A DNA stretch of 37,735 bases from Sulfuritalea sp. (lineage in GTDB: Bacteria; Pseudomonadota; Gammaproteobacteria; Burkholderiales; Rhodocyclaceae). Positions within the stretch are counted from its first letter, which is position 1. Every line of letters begins with the position of its first letter. The translations under genes and the position numbers were made by a program. The notes beneath the pieces are model-generated. The model had not been told where the DNA came from, did not search any database, and worked only from the letters and a program-made list of their open reading frames with translations. Positions 22,790-31,650 of the stretch are shown one piece after another. The stretch is from assembly GCA_011526165.1 (NCBI GenBank), contig WYAY01000133.1:1-37735 (forward strand), written 5' to 3'.

Positions 22790-24733
22790 CTACAACACGA
22801 TGTTGATCATCACCATCAATACGACGAGGAACAGCAGCGTCATGACGCCGCCGGCGCGCATGAAATCGGCGACGCGGTAGCCGGCCGGTCCCATGATGAG
22901 GGCATTGACCTGGTGGGTCGGCAGGAAGAAGGAGTTGGAGGTTGCTAGCGCCACCGTGAGCGCGAACACCGCCGGGTTGGCGCCGGCGCCGATGGCGATG
23001 TTGACCGCCAGCGGCACCAGCAGCACGGTGGCGCCGACGTTGGACATCACCAGCGTGAAGAACGTCGCCAGCACGGCGATGGCCAGCTGCAGCACCCAGG
23101 TCGGCGTGCCGCCGAGCATCGACAGCGTCTGCTGCGCGATCCAGGCAGCGGTGCCGCTGGTTTCCACGGCAAGGCCGAGCGGGATCAGGCTGGCCAGCAG
23201 GAACACCGACTTCCAGCTCACCGCCTGGTAGGCCTCCTCGATCTTCAGCACGCCGGAGAGGATCATGCCGATGGCGCCGGCCATCAGGGCGATCGACAGG
23301 CGGGTGTCGGTGAACAGGATGAGACCGAGCGCGACGAGAAAGAAGGCCAGCGCCGCCCTCACCTTTTGCGGTCGCAGCTCCTCGTGCGGATACTCGGTGG
23401 TGAGGACGACGAAATTGCGGTCCTTCGCGACGCGCGCCAGCCCATCCCAGGAAGTATGCACGACGAGGGCGTCGCCCGCCTGCAAGGGGATGTCGCGGAT
23501 GCCGTCGCCCTCGCGCAGAGTCTGGCCGGCGCGATGCAGGGCCACCATGGCGAGGCCGTAGGTCTTGCGCAACCAGACGTCGCGCGCGCTCTTGCCGATC
23601 AGTTCCGAACCGGGCGGGACCACCACTTCGGCCAGACCGGCCTTGGCGGCGGAAAGCGAGTCGGTGAAAGCCAGCAGGTCGTCGCGCAGTTCCAGTCCGT
23701 TGGCGTCGACGAAGGCGTGCAGCCGTTCCGGCGCGCCGAGAATACCAAGCACGGTGCCTGCACCGATCGCCACAGTGCGATCCAGCCCACCCGGACCGAC
23801 GCGCGTCTCCTCGCCCGTCTGCGCCGCAATAACGCGCAGCCGGCCTGTACGCTCGACGTCATCGAGCGTCTTGTCGACCAGCGGACTGCCGGCCGGCACC
23901 ACCACTTCGAACAGGCCGTAGTCGAGACCGTACAGCCGCTGGAAATACTCCATGGTGTTGGTGGCCTGGGTGATCGTCTCGTGCCCGCCGCCAGGCAGGA
24001 CGAAGCGGCCCGCGATCACGAAGTAGGCGATGCCGGTCGACAGCAGGGCGAGGCCGATCGGCGTCACCGTAAACAGCGCCCAGGTCTGCATCTGGTGCTC
24101 GGCCGGCAGCGCCTTGTTGGAAGTGAGGATGAGGTCGTTGAGCAGGATCAGCGGGCTGGAACCGACCATGGTGATGGTGCCGCCGAGGATGGCGCAGAAG
24201 CCCATCGGCATCAGCAGGCGCGACATCGGCAGGCCGGTGCGCGCGGAAATGCGGGAGACCACCGGCAGGAACAGCGCCGCCGCGCCGACGTTCTGCATGA
24301 AGCTGGAGATGAAGCCGACCGTGCCGGAGATGGCCGGGATGACGCGCGCCTCGGTGCGACCGGCGACTTTCAGGATGGTGCCGGCCAGCCGGCCCATGAG
24401 GCCGGTCTTGTCGAGGCCGGCGCCGATGATCATGACGGCGATGATCGAGATGACGGCGTTGCTGGAGAAGCCGCGGAACAGCTCCGAGGACGGCACCAGC
24501 GGCTTCTCGAAGCCCGCCAGGCCGCCGAACTGGCTGATGAGGCCGAGCAGCACCATGATGCTCACCGCCGCCACGTCGACGCCGACAACCTCGAAGGCGA
24601 AGAGAAAGACGGTCAGCAGCAGGATCGCCATCACTACGGCGATCTCACGGCTGGGGACGACGGAGGCGACGGCCACGCCGATCGCGCCGAACACGACGGC
24701 GGCGATCAGCGTCTTCACGGGCAGTGCGGGCAT
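22790..24733 (-). CDS. SLC13/DASS-type anion permease with two TrkA_C domains
   Basis: A 647-residue inner-membrane carrier. The N-terminal membrane half includes MIIGAGLDKTGLMGRLAGTI, SSFMQNVGAAALFLPVV and GFCAILGGTITMVGSSPLIL, typical of the SLC13/citrate-transporter and ArsB group. A soluble insert at about 240-440 carries two TrkA_C-like domains (EVVVPAGSPLVDKTL and EVVVPPGSELIGKSA are the repeated beginnings). The second membrane half follows with SNVGATVLLVPLAVNIAIG and LPTHQVNALIMGPAGY. Proteins of this layout usually carry sulfate or dicarboxylates, sodium-coupled; the substrate is not settled. The start at 24733 is chosen for GGAA upstream of MPALPVK; a frame 12 codons longer is less likely. 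It is divergent from the SulP transporter, another possible sulfate carrier. Confidence 0.85.
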   Translation of the reverse strand: MPALPVKTLIAAVVFGAIGVAVASVVPSREIAVVMAILLLTVFLFAFEVVGVDVAAVSIMVLLGLISQFGGLAGFEKPLVPSSELFRGFSSNAVISIIAVMIIGAGLDKTGLMGRLAGTILKVAGRTEARVIPAISGTVGFISSFMQNVGAAALFLPVVSRISARTGLPMSRLLMPMGFCAILGGTITMVGSSPLILLNDLILTSNKALPAEHQMQTWALFTVTPIGLALLSTGIAYFVIAGRFVLPGGGHETITQATNTMEYFQRLYGLDYGLFEVVVPAGSPLVDKTLDDVERTGRLRVIAAQTGEETRVGPGGLDRTVAIGAGTVLGILGAPERLHAFVDANGLELRDDLLAFTDSLSAAKAGLAEVVVPPGSELIGKSARDVWLRKTYGLAMVALHRAGQTLREGDGIRDIPLQAGDALVVHTSWDGLARVAKDRNFVVLTTEYPHEELRPQKVRAALAFFLVALGLILFTDTRLSIALMAGAIGMILSGVLKIEEAYQAVSWKSVFLLASLIPLGLAVETSGTAAWIAQQTLSMLGGTPTWVLQLAIAVLATFFTLVMSNVGATVLLVPLAVNIAIGAGANPAVFALTVALATSNSFFLPTHQVNALIMGPAGYRVADFMRAGGVMTLLFLVVLMVMINIVL

Positions 24734-24795
24734 GATGTTTCCAGTTCCTCGCTGATAGTGATCGGGCAAGGCAGCGATTATCGGCCAATGGCGCA

Positions 24796-24819
24796 GCGTT
24801 GGCGATACGGCAACGCCAA
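24796..24819. promoter_or_regulatory. Overlapping inverted repeats between the two transporter genes
   Basis: GCGTTG (24796-24801) pairs with CAACGC (24811-24816), and TTGGCG (24799-24804) pairs with CGCCAA (24814-24819), each with a 9-base spacing. The block is in the 232-base divergent region and could be a shared operator. An A/T run follows at 24842-24850. Evidence is symmetry only. Confidence 0.35.
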
Positions 24820-24922
24820 TTGCATGACGTTTTCCCAGCGGTTTTTTTTATCGCCGAATGAGCGCCTTGTATTCTCAGAGAAAAAACCGGCGTCTTGCTT
24901 CAGGCCATGCCCCGCACGGCGC

Positions 24923-24928
24923 TAGAAT
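24923..24928 (+). promoter_or_regulatory. Possible -10 box for the SulP transporter
   Basis: TAGAAT lies 38 bases before the chosen start at 24966. TTCAGG 18 bases upstream (24899-24904) would be a weak -35. If used, it rules out the longer start at 24858. Confidence 0.3.
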
Positions 24929-24965
24929 GGCGCTTTGCGCCGCGAGACGGCGCATGCACCGCACG

Positions 24966-27515
24966 ATGAAACCTTCCCCCGCTTCCCTGCGCCGCTTCCT
25001 CCCCTTCCTGCTGTGGTGGCCGCGCGTCACGCGCGGCACGCTGCGTGCCGACCTGCTCGCCGGCTTCTCCGGCGCGCTGATCGTGCTGCCGCAGGGCGTC
25101 GCCTTCGCCACCATCGCCGGACTGCCGCCGCAGTACGGCCTGTATGCCGCGATGGCGCCGGCGGTGATCGCCGCGCTGTTCGGCTCCAGCTGGCACCTCG
25201 TGTCGGGGCCGACCACGGCGATCTCCATCGCCGTCTTCGCGGCGCTCTCGCACCAGGCGCTGCCGGGCTCGGCCGAGTACATCCGCCTCGCACTGACGCT
25301 GACCTTCCTGGTCGGCGTGTTCCAGCTCGCGCTCGGCCTGGCGCGCATGGGCGCGCTGGTGAACTTCATCTCGCACAGCGTGGTGATCGGCTTCACCGCC
25401 GGCGCCGCCATCCTCATCGCCGCCAGCCAGGTGCGCAGCTTCTTCGGCATCGACATCCCGCGCGGCACACCGTTCTACGAGATCGCCCGCCTGCTCGTCG
25501 TGCGCGCCGGCGACATCAATCCGTGGGTCGCCGGCATCGGCCTCGTCACGCTGGCCTCGGGCCTCCTTTCGCGCCGCTACCTCAAGCGCGTGCCCTACAT
25601 GATCGTCGCCATGCTGGTCGGCAGCCTCGTCGCCGAAGCGATCGTGCTGTGGCAGGGTACGGCCGCCGGCATCGTCACCGTCGGCGCCCTGCCGGCGCAG
25701 CTGCCGCCGCTGTCGCTGCCGGACTTCTCGCTCGATGCGCTGCGCGTCACCCTCGGCCCGGCCTTGGTCATCACCATGCTGGCGCTCACTGAAGCAGTAT
25801 CCATCGCGCGCGCCATCGCGGTGCGCTCGGAGCAGCGCATCGACGGCAACCAGGAGTTCATCGGCCAGGGGCTGTCCAACATCGTCGGCGCCTTCTTTTC
25901 CGCCTATGCCTCGAGCGGCTCCTTCAACCGCAGCGGCGTGAACTACGAGGCCGGCGCGCGCACGCCGCTGGCCTCGGTGTTCGCCTCGCTTTTCCTGCTC
26001 GCCGTGCTGCTGGCGGTGGCGCCGCTCGCAGCCTACCTGCCGACCGCCGCCATGGCCGGCATCCTCTTCCTCGTCGCCTGGGGCCTGATCGACTTCCACC
26101 ACATCCGCCACATCTGGCACACCAGCAAGGCCGAGACGGCGATCCTCTTCGCCACCCTGATCGGCACGCTGTTCAACCTGGAGGCGGGCATCTTCCTCGG
26201 CGTCACCCTGTCGCTGATGCTCTATCTGCACCGCACCTCGCGCCCGGAGATCGTCCCGTTGGTGCCGGCGGCGCAGGAGGGCGCCTACCATTTCGTGCGC
26301 GCCCAGGGGCATCCGGAATGCCCGCAACTGCGCATCGTGCGCATCAACGGCGCCGTCTACTTCGGCGCCGCCAGCTACGTGCAGCAGGCGCTGCAGGAGA
26401 TCGACGAGGCCAACCCGCTGCAGAAATCCGTCCTGATCGCCGCCGCCCGCATCAGCCACATCGACATCGCCGGCGCGGAAGTCCTAGCCCAGGAAGCGCG
26501 CCGGCGCCGGCGCCTGGGCGGCGGCCTGTACTTCTACCGGCTCAACCAGGAGGCGCAGCAGTTCCTGCGCAAGGGCGGCTACGTCCGGGACATCGGCGAG
26601 GGCGCCTTCTTCCCGGTCATGAGCGACGTCACCCGCGCGCTCTACTGGTCGCTCGACCCCGACGTCTGCCGCAGCTGCACCAAGCGCATCTTCAAGGAAT
26701 GCCACGGCGGCGTGCTGCCCGACGGCCTGCGCCGTCAGCGCCTCCTGTTCGCCACCGACGGCAGCGAATTCAGCGAGCGGCCGCGCGAGATCGCGCTGGC
26801 CCTGGCGCGCGGCTTCGGCGTCACGCTCGACGTCGCCACGGTGGTGGCCTCGCCGGCAGAGGACGCCGAAGCGCACGCGCGACTCGAGACCGTGATGCAG
26901 ATTGCCCGCGCCGCCGGCGTCGATTGCAAGCCTGTCGTGCGGCACGGCAGGCCGGCGGTGAAGGAGGTGCTTGCCGCAGCCGCCGACGCCTCCGCCAACA
27001 TCCTCGTCATCGGCCGGCGCCCGCCGCGCGGCGACCTGAAGGAACGCCTGCTCGGCGACAACGCCGCGCAGATCATCGCCGGCGCGCCCAGCCACGTCCT
27101 GATCGCCGGCTGGAAGTCGCAGATATGGCGCAAGCGCATCCTGCTGGCCGCCGACTTCGCCACCTGCGGCGGCGCACTCGACATCGCCGCCCAGCTGGCT
27201 CGACTCTCCGGCGTGCCGATCACGCTGCTCGCCGCCGGGGACGCCGCACCCGAGGCACGTGCCGCCGACGCCGAGCACGCCGCCGGCCTGCTGCGCCTCG
27301 AAGGCTGCGACTGCGACGTGCGGCTGGCCGCCGAAGCACTCGCCCCCGCCACCCTGCGCACAGCACAGGAAGTGGGCGCCGACCTGGTCATCCTCTTCGA
27401 TCAGCGCCGCAAGGCCATCGACCAGATCGCCGGTGCACTCGATTGTCCCGTGCTGGTGGTGAAGGTCGGCGTCGACCTGCTCGACATCGAGGCCGCCGTG
27501 GCGAAACAGGCCTGA
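24966..27515 (+). CDS. SulP-family anion transporter fused to STAS and two universal-stress domains
   Basis: An 849-residue protein. Residues about 15-410 are the SulP membrane part: RADLLAGFSGALIVLPQGVAF and GLPPQYGLYAAMAPAVIAALFGSS (signature), SGPTTAISIAVFAAL, and NQEFIGQGLSNIVGAFFSAY with SSGSFNRSGVNYEAG. A STAS domain follows (about 450-560, QLRIVRINGAVYFGA). Then a short cysteine-rich link, C568-x2-C571-x7-C579-H580, and two universal-stress (UspA-like) domains (about 588-710 and 715-849; RRQRLLFATDGSEF, IGRRPPRGDLKERLLGD). SulP proteins carry sulfate, bicarbonate or other anions; the soluble part would sense nucleotide or stress. The start at 24966 (MKPSPAS) is chosen for the family boundary, with ATG 24954 close to a weak GAGACGG site. 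The second stress domain looks more divergent. Confidence 0.85.
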   Translation: MKPSPASLRRFLPFLLWWPRVTRGTLRADLLAGFSGALIVLPQGVAFATIAGLPPQYGLYAAMAPAVIAALFGSSWHLVSGPTTAISIAVFAALSHQALPGSAEYIRLALTLTFLVGVFQLALGLARMGALVNFISHSVVIGFTAGAAILIAASQVRSFFGIDIPRGTPFYEIARLLVVRAGDINPWVAGIGLVTLASGLLSRRYLKRVPYMIVAMLVGSLVAEAIVLWQGTAAGIVTVGALPAQLPPLSLPDFSLDALRVTLGPALVITMLALTEAVSIARAIAVRSEQRIDGNQEFIGQGLSNIVGAFFSAYASSGSFNRSGVNYEAGARTPLASVFASLFLLAVLLAVAPLAAYLPTAAMAGILFLVAWGLIDFHHIRHIWHTSKAETAILFATLIGTLFNLEAGIFLGVTLSLMLYLHRTSRPEIVPLVPAAQEGAYHFVRAQGHPECPQLRIVRINGAVYFGAASYVQQALQEIDEANPLQKSVLIAAARISHIDIAGAEVLAQEARRRRRLGGGLYFYRLNQEAQQFLRKGGYVRDIGEGAFFPVMSDVTRALYWSLDPDVCRSCTKRIFKECHGGVLPDGLRRQRLLFATDGSEFSERPREIALALARGFGVTLDVATVVASPAEDAEAHARLETVMQIARAAGVDCKPVVRHGRPAVKEVLAAAADASANILVIGRRPPRGDLKERLLGDNAAQIIAGAPSHVLIAGWKSQIWRKRILLAADFATCGGALDIAAQLARLSGVPITLLAAGDAAPEARAADAEHAAGLLRLEGCDCDVRLAAEALAPATLRTAQEVGADLVILFDQRRKAIDQIAGALDCPVLVVKVGVDLLDIEAAVAKQA

Positions 27516-27529
27516 GCACCGGCTGCGGC

Positions 27530-27558
27530 TTGGCCGGCCGCCGGTTAAGCGCTACACT
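27530..27558 (+). promoter_or_regulatory. Possible promoter for the adenosyltransferase gene
   Basis: TTGGCC (27530-27535) and TACACT (27553-27558) are 17 bases apart, 42 bases before ATG 27601. The predicted leader would include the GACTGACTT copy at 27574. No cobalamin riboswitch fits in so short a leader. Confidence 0.4.
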
Positions 27559-27573
27559 GCGCCGTCCTGCACA

Positions 27574-27582
27574 GACTGACTT
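27574..27582 (+). repeat. Recurring motif GACTGACTT upstream of the cobalamin adenosyltransferase
   Basis: The only exact copy on the plus strand, in the leader 19 bases before ATG 27601. It again points in the direction of transcription of the nearest gene. Confidence 0.6.
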
Positions 27583-27600
27583 TTCCCGGAATCCGCCGCC

Positions 27601-28155
27601 ATGGGACACCGCCTCTCGAAAATCTACACGCGCACCGGGGACGCCGGCAGCACCGGCCTGGCCGACGGCTCGCGCGTGGCCAAGGACAATCCGCGCATCG
27701 CCGCGCTGGGCGAACTCGACGAACTCAACTCGGCGGTCGGCCTGCTGCTGACGGAGGAACTGCCGGAGGACATCCGCCGGCTGCTCACCGGCATCCAGCA
27801 CGACCTGTTCGACCTCGGCGGCGAGATGGCCATCCCCGGCTCGGCGCTGCTCAACGAGAAGAGCGTCGGCGAGTTGGAGGCGGCCATCGACCGCTGGAAC
27901 GGCGAGCTGGAACCTTTGAAGGAATTCATCCTGCCCGGCGGCACGCGCGCCGCCGCGCTGGCGCACCTGGCGCGCGCAGTGTGCCGGCGCGCCGAGCGGC
28001 GGCTGGTGGCGCTGGCCGCCGGCGAAGCCGTCAGCGAGACCGGGCGCAAATACGTGAACCGCCTCTCCGACCTGCTCTTCGTGCTCGGCCGCACGCTAAA
28101 CCGCGTCGCCGGATGCGGCGACGTGCTGTGGCGGAAGGACCGGGCGCGCGGCTGA
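27601..28155 (+). CDS. ATP:cob(I)alamin adenosyltransferase, PduO type
   Basis: A 184-residue enzyme that transfers the adenosyl group of ATP to cob(I)alamin, making coenzyme B12. The ATP-site signature [15 protein letters not shown] is at residues 9-23, [11 protein letters not shown] follows at about 41, [11 protein letters not shown] (about 125) and [14 protein letters not shown] (about 150) form the helix-bundle core. Length is that of single-domain PduO/MMAB proteins. It implies an adenosylcobalamin-dependent enzyme in the cell, for example methylmalonyl-CoA mutase or a diol dehydratase, not present here. It may have its own promoter (27530-27558) and ends 21 bases before the stop of the opposing aroG. 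Confidence 0.92.
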   Translation: MGHRLSKIYTRTGDAGSTGLADGSRVAKDNPRIAALGELDELNSAVGLLLTEELPEDIRRLLTGIQHDLFDLGGEMAIPGSALLNEKSVGELEAAIDRWNGELEPLKEFILPGGTRAAALAHLARAVCRRAERRLVALAAGEAVSETGRKYVNRLSDLLFVLGRTLNRVAGCGDVLWRKDRARG

Positions 28156-28176
28156 ACGCCGCGCGAGGCATCGCCG

Positions 28177-29322
28177 CTACTCGCGGTCGAGCAGCGCCAG
28201 GCGGCGGGCGCGCACCGCCTGCGCCAGCAGGTCCAGCGCCTCGAGCGAATCCTCCCAGCCGAGGCAGGCGTCGGTGATGCTCTTGCCGTACTCGAGCGGC
28301 TTGCCCGGCACGTGGTCCTGGCGGCCTTCCTTGAGGTGCGACTCCACCATGACGCCGAAGATGCGGTCCTCGCCGGCGGCGAGCTGCGCGGCGACGTCGC
28401 GCGCCGCCTCCATCTGCCGCTTGAAGTCCTTGCGGCTGTTGCCGTGGGAGAAATCGACCATGACGCGCGCGGCCAGGCCCGCGGCGCCGAGCTCCTTGCA
28501 GGCGCGGTCCACGCTGGCGGCGTCGTAGTTCGGCTCCTTGCCGCCGCGCAGGATGACGTGGCAGTCCTCGTTGCCGTTGGTGGACACGATGGCCGAGTGG
28601 CCGGACTTGGTCACCGAGAGGAAGCAGTGCGGATGCTGCGAGGTGCGGATGGCGTCGACGGCGATCTTCAGGTTGCCGTCGGTGCCGTTCTTGAAGCCCA
28701 TCGGACAGGACATGCCGGAGGCCAGCTCGCGGTGCACCTGGGATTCGGTGGTGCGCGCGCCGATGGCGCCCCAGCTGACGAGATCCGCAATGTACTGCGG
28801 CGTGATCATGTCGAGGAATTCCGTCGCCGCCGGCAGGCCCATCTCGTTCAGGTCGACCAGCAGGTGGCGGGCGATGCGCAGGCCTTCGTTGATTTTGAAG
28901 CTGCCGTCGAGGCGCGGATCGTTGATGAGGCCCTTCCAGCCCACCGTGGTGCGCGGCTTCTCGAAATACACGCGCATCACCACCAGCAGGTCCGCAGCCA
29001 GCCGGTCGGCCTCGGCCTTCAGGCGCGCGGCGTAGTCGATGGCGGCGTCGAAGTCGTGCACCGAGCAGGGCCCGATCACCACCAGCAGGCGGTCGTCGGC
29101 GCCGTGCAGGATGCGGTGGATGGCCTGGCGCGCGCTGAACGTCGTCTCCACCGCCGTCGGCGTGGGCGGGAACTCGCGCAGCAGGTGCGAAGGCGGCGCC
29201 ACCTCGTGGATGTCGCGGATGCGCACGTCGTCGGTGATGGCGCGCGGATAGGCCAGCCCGCCCTTGGGGCCGGGACTGACGGAGGCGATGTTCGGCTTGC
29301 TCGACTTGCTCGGGGCGTTCAT
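28177..29322 (-). CDS. aroG: 3-deoxy-7-phosphoheptulonate synthase, class I (AroG type)
   Basis: A 381-residue DAHP synthase, first step of aromatic amino acid synthesis (phosphoenolpyruvate plus erythrose-4-phosphate). It matches E. coli AroG closely: VVIGPCSVHD, YFEKPRTTVGWKGLINDP, WGAIGARTTESQVHREL, CPMGFKNGTDG, ILRGGKEPNYD and KSITDACLGWED. The N-terminus is about 30 residues longer than AroG. The usual body starts near VRIRDIHEVAPPSHLLREFP, so a later start cannot be excluded, although no other in-frame ATG is near. The ribosome site is weak. It follows tldD after 70 bases on the same strand. AroG-type enzymes are inhibited by phenylalanine or tyrosine; which applies is not visible. Confidence 0.95.
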   Translation of the reverse strand: MNAPSKSSKPNIASVSPGPKGGLAYPRAITDDVRIRDIHEVAPPSHLLREFPPTPTAVETTFSARQAIHRILHGADDRLLVVIGPCSVHDFDAAIDYAARLKAEADRLAADLLVVMRVYFEKPRTTVGWKGLINDPRLDGSFKINEGLRIARHLLVDLNEMGLPAATEFLDMITPQYIADLVSWGAIGARTTESQVHRELASGMSCPMGFKNGTDGNLKIAVDAIRTSQHPHCFLSVTKSGHSAIVSTNGNEDCHVILRGGKEPNYDAASVDRACKELGAAGLAARVMVDFSHGNSRKDFKRQMEAARDVAAQLAAGEDRIFGVMVESHLKEGRQDHVPGKPLEYGKSITDACLGWEDSLEALDLLAQAVRARRLALLDRE

Positions 29323-29392
29323 GTTCGGCCGCGCTGCATGGGATTGAGGTGCTGCATTTTAACGCATGGGCGGCTTGCGCCCATGCAGGGGC

Positions 29393-30844
29393 TCAGCCGG
29401 TGCCGCCCACCGTCAGGCCGTCGATGCGCACGGTCGGCTGTCCCACCCCGACCGGCACGCTCTGGCCTTCCTTGCCGCAGGTGCCCACACCCGGGTCGAG
29501 CCTGAGGTCGTTGCCGATCAGGGAGACGCGCGTGAGGGCATCCGGGCCGTTGCCGATCAGTGTCGCGCCCTTCACCGGCTGGGTGATCTTCCCGTCCTCG
29601 ATCAGGTAGGCCTCGGCGGCGGAGAAGACGAACTTGCCGCTGGTGATGTCGACCTGGCCGCCGCCGAAGTTGGCGGCGTAGAGGCCCTTCTTCACCGAGG
29701 CGATGATCTCCTGCGGATCGCGGCTGCCGTTGAGCATGCAGGTGTTGGTCATGCGCGGCAGCGGCAGGTGGGCGAAGGATTCGCGCCGGCCGTTGCCGGT
29801 GGGCGCCACGCCCATCAGGCGGGCGTTGAGCGAATCCTGCAGGTAGCCGACGAGGATGCCGTCCTCGATGAGCACGGTGCGCTGCGTCGGGTTGCCCTCG
29901 TCGTCGACGGAAAGCGAGCCGCGCCGGTCGGGTATCGTGCCGTCGTCGACCACCGTGACGCCTGCAGCTGCGACGCGCTCGCCGATGCGGCCGGCGAAGG
30001 CCGAGCTGCCCTTGCGGTTGAAGTCGCCTTCCAGCCCGTGGCCGATCGCCTCGTGCAGCAGGATGCCGGGCCAGCCGCTGCCCAGCACCACCGTCATCTC
30101 GCCGGCCGGCGCCGGGCGCGCGGCCAGGTTCACGCGCGCCTGGTGCACCGCCTGCTTCGCATAGTCGCGCAGCACCGCGTCGGTAAAATAGGCATAGTCG
30201 TAGCGGCCGCCGCCGCCGCCGGAGCCCTGCTCGCGGCGCCCCTGCTCCTGCATGATCACCGTGACGGAGACGCGCACCAGCGGCCGCACGTCGGCGGCAA
30301 GGCGGCCGTCGCCGCGGGCGATCAGCACCACTTCGTACACGCCGGCGATGTGCGCCATCACCTCGGCGACGCGGGGGTCCTCGGCACGGGCGAAGCCTTC
30401 CAGCCGCTCGAGCAGCTTGACCTTTTCGGTGTCGGGCAGCGAGGCGAGCGGGTCGGCGGCGCCGTAGAGCGCCGGCTGCGTCCGGCCGGAGAGCATCGGC
30501 ACCAGCTTGTCCGATCCCTGCGCGGCGATGGCGCGGGTGGCCTGCGCCGCCGACTTCAGCGCCGGCAGCGAAATCTCGTCGGAATAGGCGAAGGCGGTCT
30601 TCTCGCCGGCGATGGCGCGCACGCCGACGCCGCTCTCGATGTTGAAGCTGCCCGACTTGACGATGCCCTCCTCCAGGCTCCAGGCCTCGGAGCGGGCGTA
30701 CTGGAAATACAGGTCGGCGTAGTCGAGCCGGTGGCGGAACAACTCGCCGAAGACGGTCTCGAGCTGGCGCGGAGAGAGGTCGAAGGGCGCCAGCAGGCGG
30801 GATTCGGCCGCGGCAAGGGGGGTTGGGGTCGGTGTCGTATCCAT
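29393..30844 (-). CDS. tldD: Metalloprotease TldD
   Basis: A 483-residue protein of the TldD/PmbA family. The metal-binding motif [11 protein letters not shown] is at 264-274 (H264, E265, H269), and the third ligand is C456 in GVGTCGKEG near the C-terminus. TldD works with TldE/PmbA to degrade unfolded peptides and modified-peptide precursors in the cytoplasm; a TldE gene is not in this window. There is a glycine run ([10 protein letters not shown]) around 208-216. It starts at 30844, five bases after the stop of the nitrilase-like gene, so the two are co-transcribed. The E. coli protein is 481 residues, so the length is normal. Confidence 0.94.
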   Translation of the reverse strand: MDTTPTPTPLAAAESRLLAPFDLSPRQLETVFGELFRHRLDYADLYFQYARSEAWSLEEGIVKSGSFNIESGVGVRAIAGEKTAFAYSDEISLPALKSAAQATRAIAAQGSDKLVPMLSGRTQPALYGAADPLASLPDTEKVKLLERLEGFARAEDPRVAEVMAHIAGVYEVVLIARGDGRLAADVRPLVRVSVTVIMQEQGRREQGSGGGGGRYDYAYFTDAVLRDYAKQAVHQARVNLAARPAPAGEMTVVLGSGWPGILLHEAIGHGLEGDFNRKGSSAFAGRIGERVAAAGVTVVDDGTIPDRRGSLSVDDEGNPTQRTVLIEDGILVGYLQDSLNARLMGVAPTGNGRRESFAHLPLPRMTNTCMLNGSRDPQEIIASVKKGLYAANFGGGQVDITSGKFVFSAAEAYLIEDGKITQPVKGATLIGNGPDALTRVSLIGNDLRLDPGVGTCGKEGQSVPVGVGQPTVRIDGLTVGGTG

Positions 30845-30849
30845 GTTCC

Positions 30850-31650
30850 TCACAATACACGATGCTGCAGGGCCGGCAGGCTGGCTCGCACTTCGGCGAT
30901 GCGCACGGGGTCGAGCTCCGCCGTCACCACGCCGGGCCCTGCCGGCAGACGGTCGAGCACCTCGCCCCAGGGATCCACCAGCATGCTGTCGCCCCAGGTG
31001 CGCCGTCCGCTCGGGTGGGTGCCGCCCTGCGCCGCAGCCAGCACGTAGCAAAGGTTTTCCACCGCGCGCGCGCGCAGCAGCAGCTCCCAGTGGGCCTGGC
31101 CGGTGGTGTGGGTGAACGCCGCCGGCACCACCAGCAGGTCCACCGGTCCCATCGCGCGATAGAGCTCGGGAAAGCGCAGGTCGTAGCAGATCGACAAGCC
31201 GACGCGGCCGACGGGGGAATCGAAGGCGACGACCTCGCCGCCGGGCTCGATGGTCTGACTTTCATTGTAGCGCTCGGTTCCGCGCGTGAAGCCGAACAGG
31301 TGGATCTTGTCGTAGCGCGCCACGCGACGGCCGTCGTCGGCGTACACCAGGCAGCTGTTGCGCACCTTGTCCGGCAGCGAGGCTTCGAGCGGGATCGAGC
31401 CGCCCACCAGCCACACCTTGCAGCGCGCCGCCGTCTCGCGCAGGAAATCCTGCAGCGGGCCCTCGCCGTCCTTCTCGCGGGCACGTACCTTGTCCGTCTC
31501 GCTGCCGGAGATGAGCGGAAAGTACTCCGGCAGCGCCACCAGCCGCGCGCCGCGGTCGGCCGCCTCGGCCACCAGGCGGCCGGCCTCGCGCAGGTTCTGC
31601 GCGATGTCCGGCCCCGATACCATCTGCACCGCCGCGATCCGGGTTTTCAT
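30850..31650 (-). CDS. Nitrilase-family carbon-nitrogen hydrolase (Nit/omega-amidase group)
   Basis: A 266-residue hydrolase with the complete catalytic triad: E42 in ALPEYF, K115 in YDKIHLFGF, and C155 in [14 protein letters not shown]. The [12 protein letters not shown] segment after the lysine is typical of the Nit1/Nit2 type. Such enzymes clean up deaminated glutathione or release ammonia from omega-amides of 2-oxoacids; which one is open. Its ATG at 31650 overlaps the yhdP stop by four bases, and tldD follows after five bases. This yhdP - nit - tldD order is common in betaproteobacteria, as far as I recall. Confidence 0.92.
   Translation of the reverse strand: MKTRIAAVQMVSGPDIAQNLREAGRLVAEAADRGARLVALPEYFPLISGSETDKVRAREKDGEGPLQDFLRETAARCKVWLVGGSIPLEASLPDKVRNSCLVYADDGRRVARYDKIHLFGFTRGTERYNESQTIEPGGEVVAFDSPVGRVGLSICYDLRFPELYRAMGPVDLLVVPAAFTHTTGQAHWELLLRARAVENLCYVLAAAQGGTHPSGRRTWGDSMLVDPWGEVLDRLPAGPGVVTAELDPVRIAEVRASLPALQHRVL

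Noticed and set aside
27516-27600. Cobalamin riboswitch before the adenosyltransferase gene
   Set aside because: The leader is under 90 bases, far shorter than the known element, and no B12-box-like sequence is seen.
29271-29283. GGGACTGACGGAG as another copy of the recurring motif
   Set aside because: It matches only the first eight bases (GGACTGAC) and lacks the TT(T) end shared by the exact copies.
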